A DNA stretch of 64,000 nt, taken from assembly GCF_900589395.1 (NCBI RefSeq), contig NZ_UUIS01000075.1, forward strand, positions 1-64,000, read 5' to 3'. A program made the position numbers and the translations under genes. Position 1 is the stretch's first letter. Each line of letters opens with the position of its first letter. Below are positions 7,967 through 15,562 of the stretch, piece after piece. This DNA comes from Pseudomonas viridiflava. Lineage in GTDB: Bacteria; Pseudomonadota; Gammaproteobacteria; Pseudomonadales; Pseudomonadaceae. Under the pieces are notes generated by a model, which worked only from the letters and a program-made list of their open reading frames with translations, had not been told where the DNA came from and searched no databases.

Positions 7967-9907
7967 TCAGGATTTGAAGCGCCCCACCAGGCTGTTCAAC
8001 TCCAGCGACAGGTCCGACAGGCGTCCAGAGTCGTCCTGGGCCGAATGGGCCAGGCTTTCAACCAGCTGGGCATCGTCGTAGATCTGCTGGATGTGGCGGT
8101 TGATCTCTTCGGCCACGCTGTGCTGCTCTTCGGCGGCGGCCGAAATCTGCAGGTTCTGGTCGCGTATTTCGTTGACCGACAACTGGATGCCTTCAAAGCT
8201 GTCCCGTGCGTTTTCAATGGACGAAACGCTGGCGCGCGAGAGGTCCAGGCAGCTTTCCATTTTCAGCGTGACCTCTTCAGTCTTGCTGCTCAGGGTGCCC
8301 AGCAAGTGTTCGATCTCGCCTGTGGAATCGGAGGTGCGCTTGGCCAGCGCCCTGACCTCGTCGGCCACCACGGCAAAGCCACGCCCCTGATCGCCCGCCC
8401 GGGCCGCCTCGATGGCGGCATTGAGGGCCAGCAGGTTGGTCTGCTCGGCAATGCTGCGAATGGTGCCGATGATCTGGTTGATGCTGCGGCTGCCGGCCTC
8501 CAGCTCCAGCATGGCCTGGGACGACTCGGTCAGGCGCCGGCCCAGCCGATTGACGTTGTCGGTGGTCGCCTCGATCTGTTGCTTGCCCTCGGCCACCCGA
8601 CGGTGTCCGTTTTCGGCAGAGCCTGCCGCGCCGCTGCACGAGCGCGCCACTTCGTTGGCGGTGGCCACCATCTCGTTGAACGCCGTGGAGACCAGTTCAA
8701 CCGCCTCACGCTGACGCTCGGCCGCCTTGTTCATGTTGGTGGCGACCTCGCTGTTGGTGCGCGAGGCATCCTGCAGGTTGGTCGAGGCTGCGCCAATGTG
8801 CTGGATCAGTTGACGGATGGCGCCCAGGAATTTGTTGAACCAGCCTGCCAGTTCAGCCGTCTCGTCCTTGCCTTGCACCAACAGCTCATTGCGCAGATCA
8901 CCTTCGCCCTGGGCAATGGCCTGCAAGCCGTGGCTCACCTGGTTGATGGGTTTGACGATGATCCTGGAGAAGGCTGCCGCCACCAGTCCGAAGATCAGCA
9001 CCAGGATCGCGACGATGGACATCGTCAGGTAGGTCATGTGCGTGGCTTGGGCCATGACCTCGTCATGCTCGATCAGACCGACATAGCGCCAGCCCAGAAC
9101 AGGCGATGTCCAGACATTGGCCATGTAGCGCACGCCGTTGATTTCAACTTCAGTGGCGCCTTGCTCGGTGCTCGCCAGTTGAGCGTAGGGCGCGCCCAGC
9201 TCCTTGAGCGGTTTGAAGTTGTGCGCCGCGTCACGCGGGTCGACCAGCACCACGCCATCCTCGACCAGCATGACGTAGCCGCTTTTGCCCAATTTGATGC
9301 TCTTGATCAGTTCGGTCAGGTTCTTGAGCGAGACGCTGACGACAAACACGCCCTTGGGTTTGCCGGCGGGGTCCAGCAACGTGCGGGCGCTGCCCACCAG
9401 CGCGACATCGTCCTTGGCATAGTAGTAGGCCGGTGTGCGTACGCTCTTGCCAGGGCTGGCCATGGCCGCCTTGTACCAGGGGCGGGTACGCGGGTCGTAA
9501 TTGGCCAGTTGTGGATCATCCGGCCATTTGGCATAGGTGCCGTCTTCCAGCCCGATCGAGAGGATGGCGGCTGCCGGGTGGGTGGCACCGTAGCGCGCAA
9601 AGCGTTCGATGGTCTGGGCGGCAGAAGCCGCCAGCGGCTCGCTGGCCGCATTGGCACCTCGATAATCCTTCAGGGTCTCGACAGTGCTGTAGGCGGGGTC
9701 AGTCGACATCTGGTCGACGTTTTGCGCCGTGCCGTCGAAGAATTGCCGAATGTTGCCGTCAATCTGCAGCATCTCCCGCCTGCTGCCGTCGACAAATTGC
9801 TCGAGTGCCTGGGTGCGCGTATTCAGGATGGCGATTACGGCCACGACGCTCACCGGAATGAACGCCACCGATATGAACGCCAGCACCAGCTTGTTCTTGA
9901 TATTCAT
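7967..9907 (-). CDS. Methyl-accepting chemotaxis protein with dCache sensor domain
   Basis: Transmembrane chemoreceptor, 646 residues: TM1 at about 7-28, a periplasmic dCache domain (about 35-285), TM2 at about 293-314, a HAMP domain, then a methyl-accepting signalling domain with the conserved hairpin tip (SIAEQTNLLALNAAIEAARA). The dCache pocket shows Y137, R142, W144 and Y145, spaced as in the amino-acid receptor PctA (Y-x4-R-x-W-Y). The aspartate normally found in the following strand is replaced (VFVVSVSL), so the ligand may not be an ordinary alpha-amino acid. A FliA-type promoter lies 62 bases upstream. Confidence 0.93.
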   Translation of the reverse strand: MNIKNKLVLAFISVAFIPVSVVAVIAILNTRTQALEQFVDGSRREMLQIDGNIRQFFDGTAQNVDQMSTDPAYSTVETLKDYRGANAASEPLAASAAQTIERFARYGATHPAAAILSIGLEDGTYAKWPDDPQLANYDPRTRPWYKAAMASPGKSVRTPAYYYAKDDVALVGSARTLLDPAGKPKGVFVVSVSLKNLTELIKSIKLGKSGYVMLVEDGVVLVDPRDAAHNFKPLKELGAPYAQLASTEQGATEVEINGVRYMANVWTSPVLGWRYVGLIEHDEVMAQATHMTYLTMSIVAILVLIFGLVAAAFSRIIVKPINQVSHGLQAIAQGEGDLRNELLVQGKDETAELAGWFNKFLGAIRQLIQHIGAASTNLQDASRTNSEVATNMNKAAERQREAVELVSTAFNEMVATANEVARSCSGAAGSAENGHRRVAEGKQQIEATTDNVNRLGRRLTESSQAMLELEAGSRSINQIIGTIRSIAEQTNLLALNAAIEAARAGDQGRGFAVVADEVRALAKRTSDSTGEIEHLLGTLSSKTEEVTLKMESCLDLSRASVSSIENARDSFEGIQLSVNEIRDQNLQISAAAEEQHSVAEEINRHIQQIYDDAQLVESLAHSAQDDSGRLSDLSLELNSLVGRFKS

Positions 9908-9969
9908 GGGCAGACCATCTGTTTGGGAGGAGGCGCAAATGGCCGGCTACAGGGCGATTCGCTTGTCTT

Positions 9970-9996
9970 GTGTCGGCCCATAACAGCAAAACTTGA
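9970..9996 (-). promoter_or_regulatory. Sigma-28 (FliA) promoter for the chemoreceptor gene
   Basis: On the minus strand the sequence TCAAGTTT, an exact 11-base spacer, then GCCGACAC matches the enterobacterial FliA consensus TAAAGTTT-N11-GCCGATAA at 13 of 16 positions. It lies 62 bases before the chemoreceptor ATG. FliA promoters drive chemoreceptor and late flagellar genes, so both placement and spacing support the call. Confidence 0.75.
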
Positions 9997-10118
9997 AACA
10001 AGGTGTGTAAACCCTGCTGGGCAGACACGGCGCCCACGCATTAAGATTCAGGCCCTGGTGCGCCTGTAGATGAAAAGGTGTGGGCTGAATCGGCCATGAC
10101 CCCGCGAATGGTGACTGA

Positions 10119-10451
10119 GTGAATCCTGCGCACCTGCGCTTCAAACCGAGACTCATCCTGGTGCTGGGCATGTTGGTACTGGCCGGTATCTGGCTGGGCA
10201 CGCCGGTGCTGTCCAATGCCTGGATGCTGCTGACGGAGCGCAATAATTTCATCCCTGCCGAGTCATCGATCTGGACCTTCGAGCCCTACGAAATCAACCA
10301 GGGCTCGTCGAACTACTGGATGTATGGTGAGGACCGGGTCAATTACTACTACTTTGCCTACACCCCGCAGATGCCTTACCGGCTGATTGCCAAGCGCAAC
10401 CGGTGTGCAGGTTTTGACAAGCGCGATGTCCGCACCTGGTGCGCGCCGTAA
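10119..10451 (+). CDS. Small membrane-anchored hypothetical protein
   Basis: A 110-residue protein with GTG start. Residues 10-32 form one hydrophobic helix (LILVLGMLVLAGIWLGTPVL), followed by a tyrosine- and aromatic-rich outer part (NYWMYGEDRVNYYYFAY) and two cysteines near the end. This looks like a single-pass protein with a small periplasmic domain. I do not recognise the family. No strong ribosome site is seen. It is 50 bases upstream of the LprI-like gene and probably cotranscribed with it. Confidence 0.55.
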   Translation: MNPAHLRFKPRLILVLGMLVLAGIWLGTPVLSNAWMLLTERNNFIPAESSIWTFEPYEINQGSSNYWMYGEDRVNYYYFAYTPQMPYRLIAKRNRCAGFDKRDVRTWCAP

Positions 10452-10501
10452 CACCTGCCTTTTCGCGACACCCCCTGTTTTCCCTTGAATGGATGCCCTT
10501 T

Positions 10502-11638
10502 ATGAAGCGTTGGATAGGCCAGCTGATGGTGGCAGCAAGTGCCCTGTTGCTGTTTGATGGATCAGAGGCGCAGGCCGCCAGTTTCGACTGCCGCAAGGCC
10601 ACGGCCGACGTGGAACACATGATTTGCGATACACCGTCATTGTCATTGCTCGATGAACAACTGGCGGCCGCCTTCAAGCCATTGAGAAATCATCGCTCGT
10701 TGCAGTCGATCCAGAGCGATTGGCTGGCAAGCGTGCGTGACGAATGCACGACAGTCGGGTGCCTGGAAGACGCTTATAGGCGACAGGTGCGTTTCCTGAC
10801 ACCTGTACCGGAAGAATCGTCGGTCAATCGGCCGAGCCTGCAGCCGTTGCCGGCCGGGCAGGCTTATACGCAGGGCAAGCACCTGTGGCCGCACTGGACG
10901 CTGGCCGGCATGCCGCAAGGCGACCTGGGCCGCCAGCGCTACATTGTTGCCGCCACCCGGCGCTCAGGGATCATGCATGTCATCCTGTTTTCCGGGGACT
11001 TCGATAAAAGCCTGTTCTGTTACCGGGGCAACTTGTACGAGTACGTCGACAAGTTCCCGGGACCCCGACCGACCCTGCACACCATTGCCGAGAACATTTG
11101 CCTGGACGGGGCTGACGATATCGGGGGCAACGATGAGGGCAAACATTATGCCGGCCTGATTGATGGCATGCTTTATTACCGCCAGCAGATGAGCACCTAT
11201 GAGTTCAAGGGCATGTCCTACGTGCTGGGCTCTAATGCGGCGCCCCGAGAAAGCAGCTTGCTGTATCGGTCGCGGTCCCGCTCGCTGGAAAACGCCAAGG
11301 CGGTCTTGTTGTTCTCTGCTGAAAACAGCTACAGCCAACTGGGCATGTACTACAGCCATGTCGCAGCGTCAGAAAACATTGCGCCCGGCAATGGCCCGCA
11401 AACCCGTTGGCTGATCTACAACCCCACCTGGAACCCGTCGCGCCCGGTGGTGTATTTCATCAACAGCCTGAGCTTCATCTGGCGTGCCGACCTGGTCGAC
11501 AAGACCCTGACCAAGATTGTCGAGGTGGACGACAAGGCACAGGTCCACGGTCCGGTCCCGATGGAGGTCAATGGTCGTGAAGGCGTGATTTACCTGGAGG
11601 ATGACCAGTTGATGATGGCCATAGCGCCGGATGATTGA
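10502..11638 (+). CDS. Secreted protein with LprI/DUF1311-type domain
   Basis: A 378-residue exported protein. A signal peptide (residues 1-25, cleavage near AQA-A) is followed by an LprI-like domain (about 27-105) with the family's pattern FDCRKA, VEHMICDTPSLSLLDEQL, SDWLASVRDECTTVGCLEDAYRRQV. This domain occurs in periplasmic lysozyme-inhibitor-like proteins. The remaining 270 residues resemble nothing I can name. The frame extends upstream, but the ATG at 10502 gives the signal peptide. It sits between two other uncharacterised envelope genes. Confidence 0.7.
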   Translation: MKRWIGQLMVAASALLLFDGSEAQAASFDCRKATADVEHMICDTPSLSLLDEQLAAAFKPLRNHRSLQSIQSDWLASVRDECTTVGCLEDAYRRQVRFLTPVPEESSVNRPSLQPLPAGQAYTQGKHLWPHWTLAGMPQGDLGRQRYIVAATRRSGIMHVILFSGDFDKSLFCYRGNLYEYVDKFPGPRPTLHTIAENICLDGADDIGGNDEGKHYAGLIDGMLYYRQQMSTYEFKGMSYVLGSNAAPRESSLLYRSRSRSLENAKAVLLFSAENSYSQLGMYYSHVAASENIAPGNGPQTRWLIYNPTWNPSRPVVYFINSLSFIWRADLVDKTLTKIVEVDDKAQVHGPVPMEVNGREGVIYLEDDQLMMAIAPDD

Positions 11639-11668
11639 TGTGAAATCCAACAGCACACGGTTGACGCC

Positions 11669-12610
11669 ATGACCCTGTGGCGGCGCATGCTCTGCGGCGT
11701 ATTGATCCACGGTCTTTTTTGCGTGGGCTACGTTTTTCTCAACGACTTCGTGGCTCATCTCTACGGCTCGATCAATGGCGGGCTGACGTCCCGGGGCGTC
11801 AATATCCGGCTGACCAGCCAGTTTCTGTTCGAGTTGTTCATTGGCATCAACCTGCTGCTGGCGTTGATATCGTCGCTCAGGATCAAGTTGCTGCTGTGGG
11901 CGGTGTGGGTGGCGCTGATTCCCTTGTGGTTGCTGCCCTATCACCCGTTACGGGCGTTGTTCTATGGCGTTGCCCAAGGGGCCTTTACCCTGGCGGCCAT
12001 ACTCGCCTGCGCAGGGCTGGGTGCCTGGTACCGGCGTAAAGTCGCCGCCGGAAAAACCTCGGGGCTGGCACAGGAACTGAAGGAGATCGCCGGACATTTT
12101 CCACCGCAACTGCCCGCGCTGCGCGAAGATTATCCGTGGGTCAGGTCGCTGGAGTCCGTGGGCATGGGCGCCTACCAGATGGCCTTCATGCCCTGCGCAG
12201 CCAGCCGGCAACGGTTGCACAGCCTTATCGAACGCCAGGGGTTCGTCACTGAAATGGCGCGTACGGCGCGTTTTGTCACGCTGGGCAATGCTGAGGGTGA
12301 AGTGCTGTCATGGCGTGAAAACGCCGAGTTCGACGGGTATGTAGTGATCATGATCACCCACAGCGCCGCTCTGGTGCGGGCCGTGCGCGAGTTGCCCATC
12401 ACACCGCCTGCGCCGTGGGAGGTGTTCCCTGACTTCAACCCGCAAGGGCTGGGCAACCTGCAGGGCAACCTGCTGGGGTGGTGGGCGCTGTATTTCCAGC
12501 CTTTCTGGGATTCGCTCGAGGCCCCGGCCCGGCAGGCGTTTGTGGATGAACGCAAGGCGCCGTTGGCGTGGCGGGAGTATCTTGAGTTTCATGAGGAAGG
12601 TATTCAATGA
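11669..12610 (+). CDS. Integral membrane hypothetical protein
   Basis: A 313-residue protein. The first 120 residues contain three or four membrane helices (about 8-28, 50-66, 70-90, 100-118). The rest is soluble and probably cytoplasmic, rich in tryptophan and arginine (REDYPWVRSLESVGMGAYQ, then DFNPQGLGNLQGNLLGWWALYF). No catalytic motif or family is recognised. It follows the LprI-like gene by 30 bases on the same strand, so the three genes from 10119 to 12610 probably form one envelope-related operon. Confidence 0.6.
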   Translation: MTLWRRMLCGVLIHGLFCVGYVFLNDFVAHLYGSINGGLTSRGVNIRLTSQFLFELFIGINLLLALISSLRIKLLLWAVWVALIPLWLLPYHPLRALFYGVAQGAFTLAAILACAGLGAWYRRKVAAGKTSGLAQELKEIAGHFPPQLPALREDYPWVRSLESVGMGAYQMAFMPCAASRQRLHSLIERQGFVTEMARTARFVTLGNAEGEVLSWRENAEFDGYVVIMITHSAALVRAVRELPITPPAPWEVFPDFNPQGLGNLQGNLLGWWALYFQPFWDSLEAPARQAFVDERKAPLAWREYLEFHEEGIQ

Positions 12611-12625
12611 TCCGGTAGCGGGCCC

Positions 12626-13579
12626 TCAAGCCCGCGCAAACTGCTTGCGATAGCTCATCGGGCTCACCCCCACCAGATTGCGGAAATGCCGCCGGAACGA
12701 TTCCTCCGAGCCAAAACCGGCCTTTTCCACCACTTCGCTGAGCCTGACCCGCGAGGATTCCAGCAATTCCTTGGCGTAGGCCACTCGCTCGCCCAATAGC
12801 CAGTCATATGGGGTCAGCCCGGTGCATTCCATGAAGCTGCGGTGCAGCGTACGGGTGCTCACCGCGGCGCGATCAGCCATGTCCTTGATGGTCAGGGGGC
12901 GTTGCAGGTCGCTGCGGATCCAGTCCATCAGGTTGGAGATGGGGGCATCGCTGGTGGTGACCAGCTGACGGGTGGCGTATTGCGACTGGCCGCCTTCACG
13001 GTGCGGCGGGATGACCATGCGCTGGGCGACCATGTTGGCCACGCGCGCCCCATGATCCTTGCGTACCAGGTGCAGCATCATGTCCAGGCCGGCGGCGGAG
13101 CCTGCTGCGGTGACGATGCTTTCTTCGTCAACGTACAGCTCGTTGGGCTGGATGCTCAGCCCGGGGTACATGCTGGCCAGCAGGTCGGTGAAGCGCCAGT
13201 GGGTTGTCACCTTGTGGCCGTCGAGCAGCCCGGCGGCAGCCAGGACGAAAGCGCCGGTGCAGATCGAGCAGATGCGCGCGCCGCGGGCATGGGCGGCCTG
13301 CAGCTGGTCGATCAGGCGCTGTGGTACTTCGGCTTCGACGCCGCGCCAGCCGGGCACGATGATGGTGTCAGCGCTTTCCAGCAGCACTTCGCCAGCGGTG
13401 GGGGTGATGGTGATGCCGCCAGCGGCCGTGATCGGGCCGTCGTCCACCGCATAGGTGGCGAACTCATACCAGGGCACGCCCAGTTCCGGGCGCTTGAGGG
13501 CAAAGACCTCGACCGTGCAGCCGAATTCGAAGGTACAAAGCTGGTTGTAGATGAGCGCGACGACAAGATGATTCTTCAT
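12626..13579 (-). CDS. GlxA/FtrA-type AraC-family regulator with DJ-1/PfpI domain
   Basis: Transcriptional regulator of 317 residues. The N-terminal half is a DJ-1/PfpI (class I glutamine amidotransferase-like) domain with the elbow ICSICTGAFVLAAAGLL near residue 110. The C-terminal half is an AraC double helix-turn-helix (STRTLHRSFMECTGLTPYDW; GFGSEESFRRHFRNLVGVSP). GlxA/FtrA-type proteins use the first domain as a ligand sensor. It is divergent from a free-standing DJ-1/PfpI enzyme gene 110 bases away, which it may control. Confidence 0.9.
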   Translation of the reverse strand: MKNHLVVALIYNQLCTFEFGCTVEVFALKRPELGVPWYEFATYAVDDGPITAAGGITITPTAGEVLLESADTIIVPGWRGVEAEVPQRLIDQLQAAHARGARICSICTGAFVLAAAGLLDGHKVTTHWRFTDLLASMYPGLSIQPNELYVDEESIVTAAGSAAGLDMMLHLVRKDHGARVANMVAQRMVIPPHREGGQSQYATRQLVTTSDAPISNLMDWIRSDLQRPLTIKDMADRAAVSTRTLHRSFMECTGLTPYDWLLGERVAYAKELLESSRVRLSEVVEKAGFGSEESFRRHFRNLVGVSPMSYRKQFARA

Positions 13580-13689
13580 GGCGGGATGTGACCGGATATT
13601 GGCATTACCGACAGTAGTTGGCCTCGATGCTACTGGGTAATCTTTGCCCTGTCACTGAGGTGAAATCATTTTTTCGGAGCCCGTTTCAT

Positions 13690-14295
13690 ATGTCACTCAA
13701 CATTGGTATCTATGTATTTGACGACGTTGAAGTCCTGGACTTCGCGGGGCCCTATGAAGTCTTTACAACTGCCACCCGCATGCACGCACGCAACAGCCGC
13801 GATGACCATGCGCTGTTCAATGTCTTCACCATCGGTCGGACCACCGCGCCGGTGCGTGCCCGTGCGGGCCTCAAGGTCGACCCTGACTACTCGATCCATG
13901 ACCATCCGCCCCTGGATTGCCTGATCGTACCCGGTGGTGTGATCACCGCCGAAATGGAGAAGGCCGATGTCATCGAATGGATCAGCCAGCAATCGGTGCC
14001 CGGCCGCGTAGTGGCCGCCGTCTGCACCGGAGCCTTCCTGCTGGCCCGGACCGGCAAGCTGACCGGACGGCAAGTGACTACGCACTGGGAAGACATCGCC
14101 GACCTCAAGGAAATGTTCCCCTCGATCGATGTGCTCAGCACGTTGCGCTGGGTGGACGAGGGTGCATTCGTGACCTCGGCGGGCATTTCTGCCGGTATCG
14201 ACATGAGCCTGCACCTGGTCGAGCGCATGCACGACCGTGCGCTGGCCGAGCGTACCGCCTTGCAGATGGACTTCGACTGGACCGAAAACGACTGA
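13690..14295 (+). CDS. DJ-1/PfpI family protein, isonitrile hydratase-like
   Basis: A 201-residue single-domain DJ-1/PfpI protein with the nucleophile-elbow cysteine in VVAAVCTGAFLLARTGKLTG, the opening IGIYVFDDVEVLDFAGPYEVF, and VTSAGISAGIDMSLHLVER near the C-terminus. These features are shared with isonitrile hydratase InhA and with the sensor domain of the neighbouring regulator. The substrate is not known. The frame is open upstream, but the ATG at 13690 has a ribosome site (ggag) and aligns with the usual N-terminus. Divergent from the FtrA-like regulator. Confidence 0.8.
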   Translation: MSLNIGIYVFDDVEVLDFAGPYEVFTTATRMHARNSRDDHALFNVFTIGRTTAPVRARAGLKVDPDYSIHDHPPLDCLIVPGGVITAEMEKADVIEWISQQSVPGRVVAAVCTGAFLLARTGKLTGRQVTTHWEDIADLKEMFPSIDVLSTLRWVDEGAFVTSAGISAGIDMSLHLVERMHDRALAERTALQMDFDWTEND

Positions 14296-14381
14296 CGGGT
14301 CTGTGTCACGAACACGGATGTAACGCTACCTTTTCACTCAAGGCAACGCCGACAGGAGCGGCGCCAGACTTGACTATGCTT

Positions 14382-14402
14382 TGCCCCGTAGCATTCGGGG
14401 CA
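14382..14402. terminator. Weak hairpin after the DJ-1/PfpI gene
   Basis: A 7-bp inverted repeat (tgccccg / cggggca) with a 7-base loop lies 87 bases after the stop codon. There is no U-run. It could be a weak terminator or leader structure for the LysR-type gene; low confidence. Confidence 0.3.
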
Positions 14403-14577
14403 TTGCGCCGTTGTGCCCGTCGTACAGGCCTGGTCAACGGTGTAGCCGATGCGCATTTTCGTGTGCATTGCCTTTGATCTGTTGCCATATTTGCTTCCTG
14501 GCCAGGGAGCAGGGCAAGACGCATTCGCCATCCCCACCCGCCTGACCGCAGGCTTGCGTCCACAGAGTCAAGGAAAC

Positions 14578-15467
14578 ATGAAAACCCATTTCTTCAAGAT
14601 CGTTCAGACCGTTGCTCAGCATGGTTCTTTCTCCGAGGCTGCCGCCATATTGGGTTGCAGCCAGTCCAATATCAGTTATGCCATCAAGGAGGTTGAAGAT
14701 TATTTCGACAAGCGCTTGTTCATCCGTAGCCGGCTGGGGTGCACCTTGACCCCCGAAGGCAAGGTCATCACCCAGACCCTGGGCAACATGCTGGCCACCC
14801 TTGAGCAACTAAAAAAAATGGAGTCAGTGGCACAGTAGCCATCCACTACAGCACCCACGTGCAGGAGACCAACCTGGGGCCTTCGCTCGATTTTCTCGCC
14901 CGCCACTACCCGGACATCCAGTTGAACGTGTTGCACAGCAGCGACCTGCATCCCGGCCTTGACCCCCTGCACCGTGAGGCGGCGGACATTCTCATTCTGC
15001 CCAGCACCGTGCTCGATGAGCACCATATCGAACACCATCGCTGGTCCGACCACTATGTCATGGTGGTGGCCCGTCACCTCAAGAACCCCGCCCAGAACCT
15101 GGTCGAGATGACCCAGACCATACGGTACGTGGCCTGGCGGCATCCAGGGCTGGATCGTCTGCACAGTCAATTGGCCGCTGCGCAGTTTCGCCTAAGCCAT
15201 CGCGGCGAACTGAGTTGCCTGCAGACCTTGCTGGACCTGGTGATCAAGGGGCATTGCCTGACCGTATTGCCCAGCGCCTTGCTGCCACGACCCAATCCGG
15301 GGCTGGAGTACCTGACCTTGCCGGTGCCGGTCAGCCGGCGCATCAGCGTGGTCGCGCGCCCGTCTTCACTGCTGTCCAACGCTGCCGCCGTGGTGATCGA
15401 TGCCCTGAAAAGGGCCCCGGCTTTGCAGGCTGCGCGCCCGGTGGCACAAGACTGTAATCAACGTTGA
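14578..15467 (+). pseudogene. LysR-family regulator split by a frameshift at an A8 tract
   Basis: The ATG at 14578 (ribosome site aagga) opens a LysR helix-turn-helix (TVAQHGSFSEAAAILGCSQS) and linker helix, but this frame stops at 14838 after 86 residues. The -1 frame continues without a stop from the A8 run at 14811-14818 to 15467, giving an effector domain that begins GVSGTVAIHYS exactly where a LysR effector domain should. Joined, the protein is about 297 residues, a normal LysR length. In the first frame the run reads A AAA AAA, a classic -1 slippery heptamer. So this may be a pseudogene, a slippage-controlled gene or an indel error; I cannot tell which. Lies upstream of treS. Confidence 0.75.
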
Positions 15468-15562
15468 TGCAACGAATGCTGCATCAGGCGCTCTTACACA
15501 GTAGTTGAATTCCCGAGAGCAAGCCTCTTGCGCCGTACCACTTCAAGCGGGTGAATGGACTT

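Noticed and set aside
7943..10069. A 708-codon plus-strand frame opposite the chemoreceptor
   Set aside because: It is the complement of a fully recognisable chemoreceptor gene; the composition is the usual high-GC shadow and no motif or ribosome site is present.
14449..15467. Two independent genes, a small HTH protein and a separate effector protein
   Set aside because: The second frame has no convincing ribosome site or start, and the -1 frame is continuous back through the A8 tract with the LysR domain border in place.
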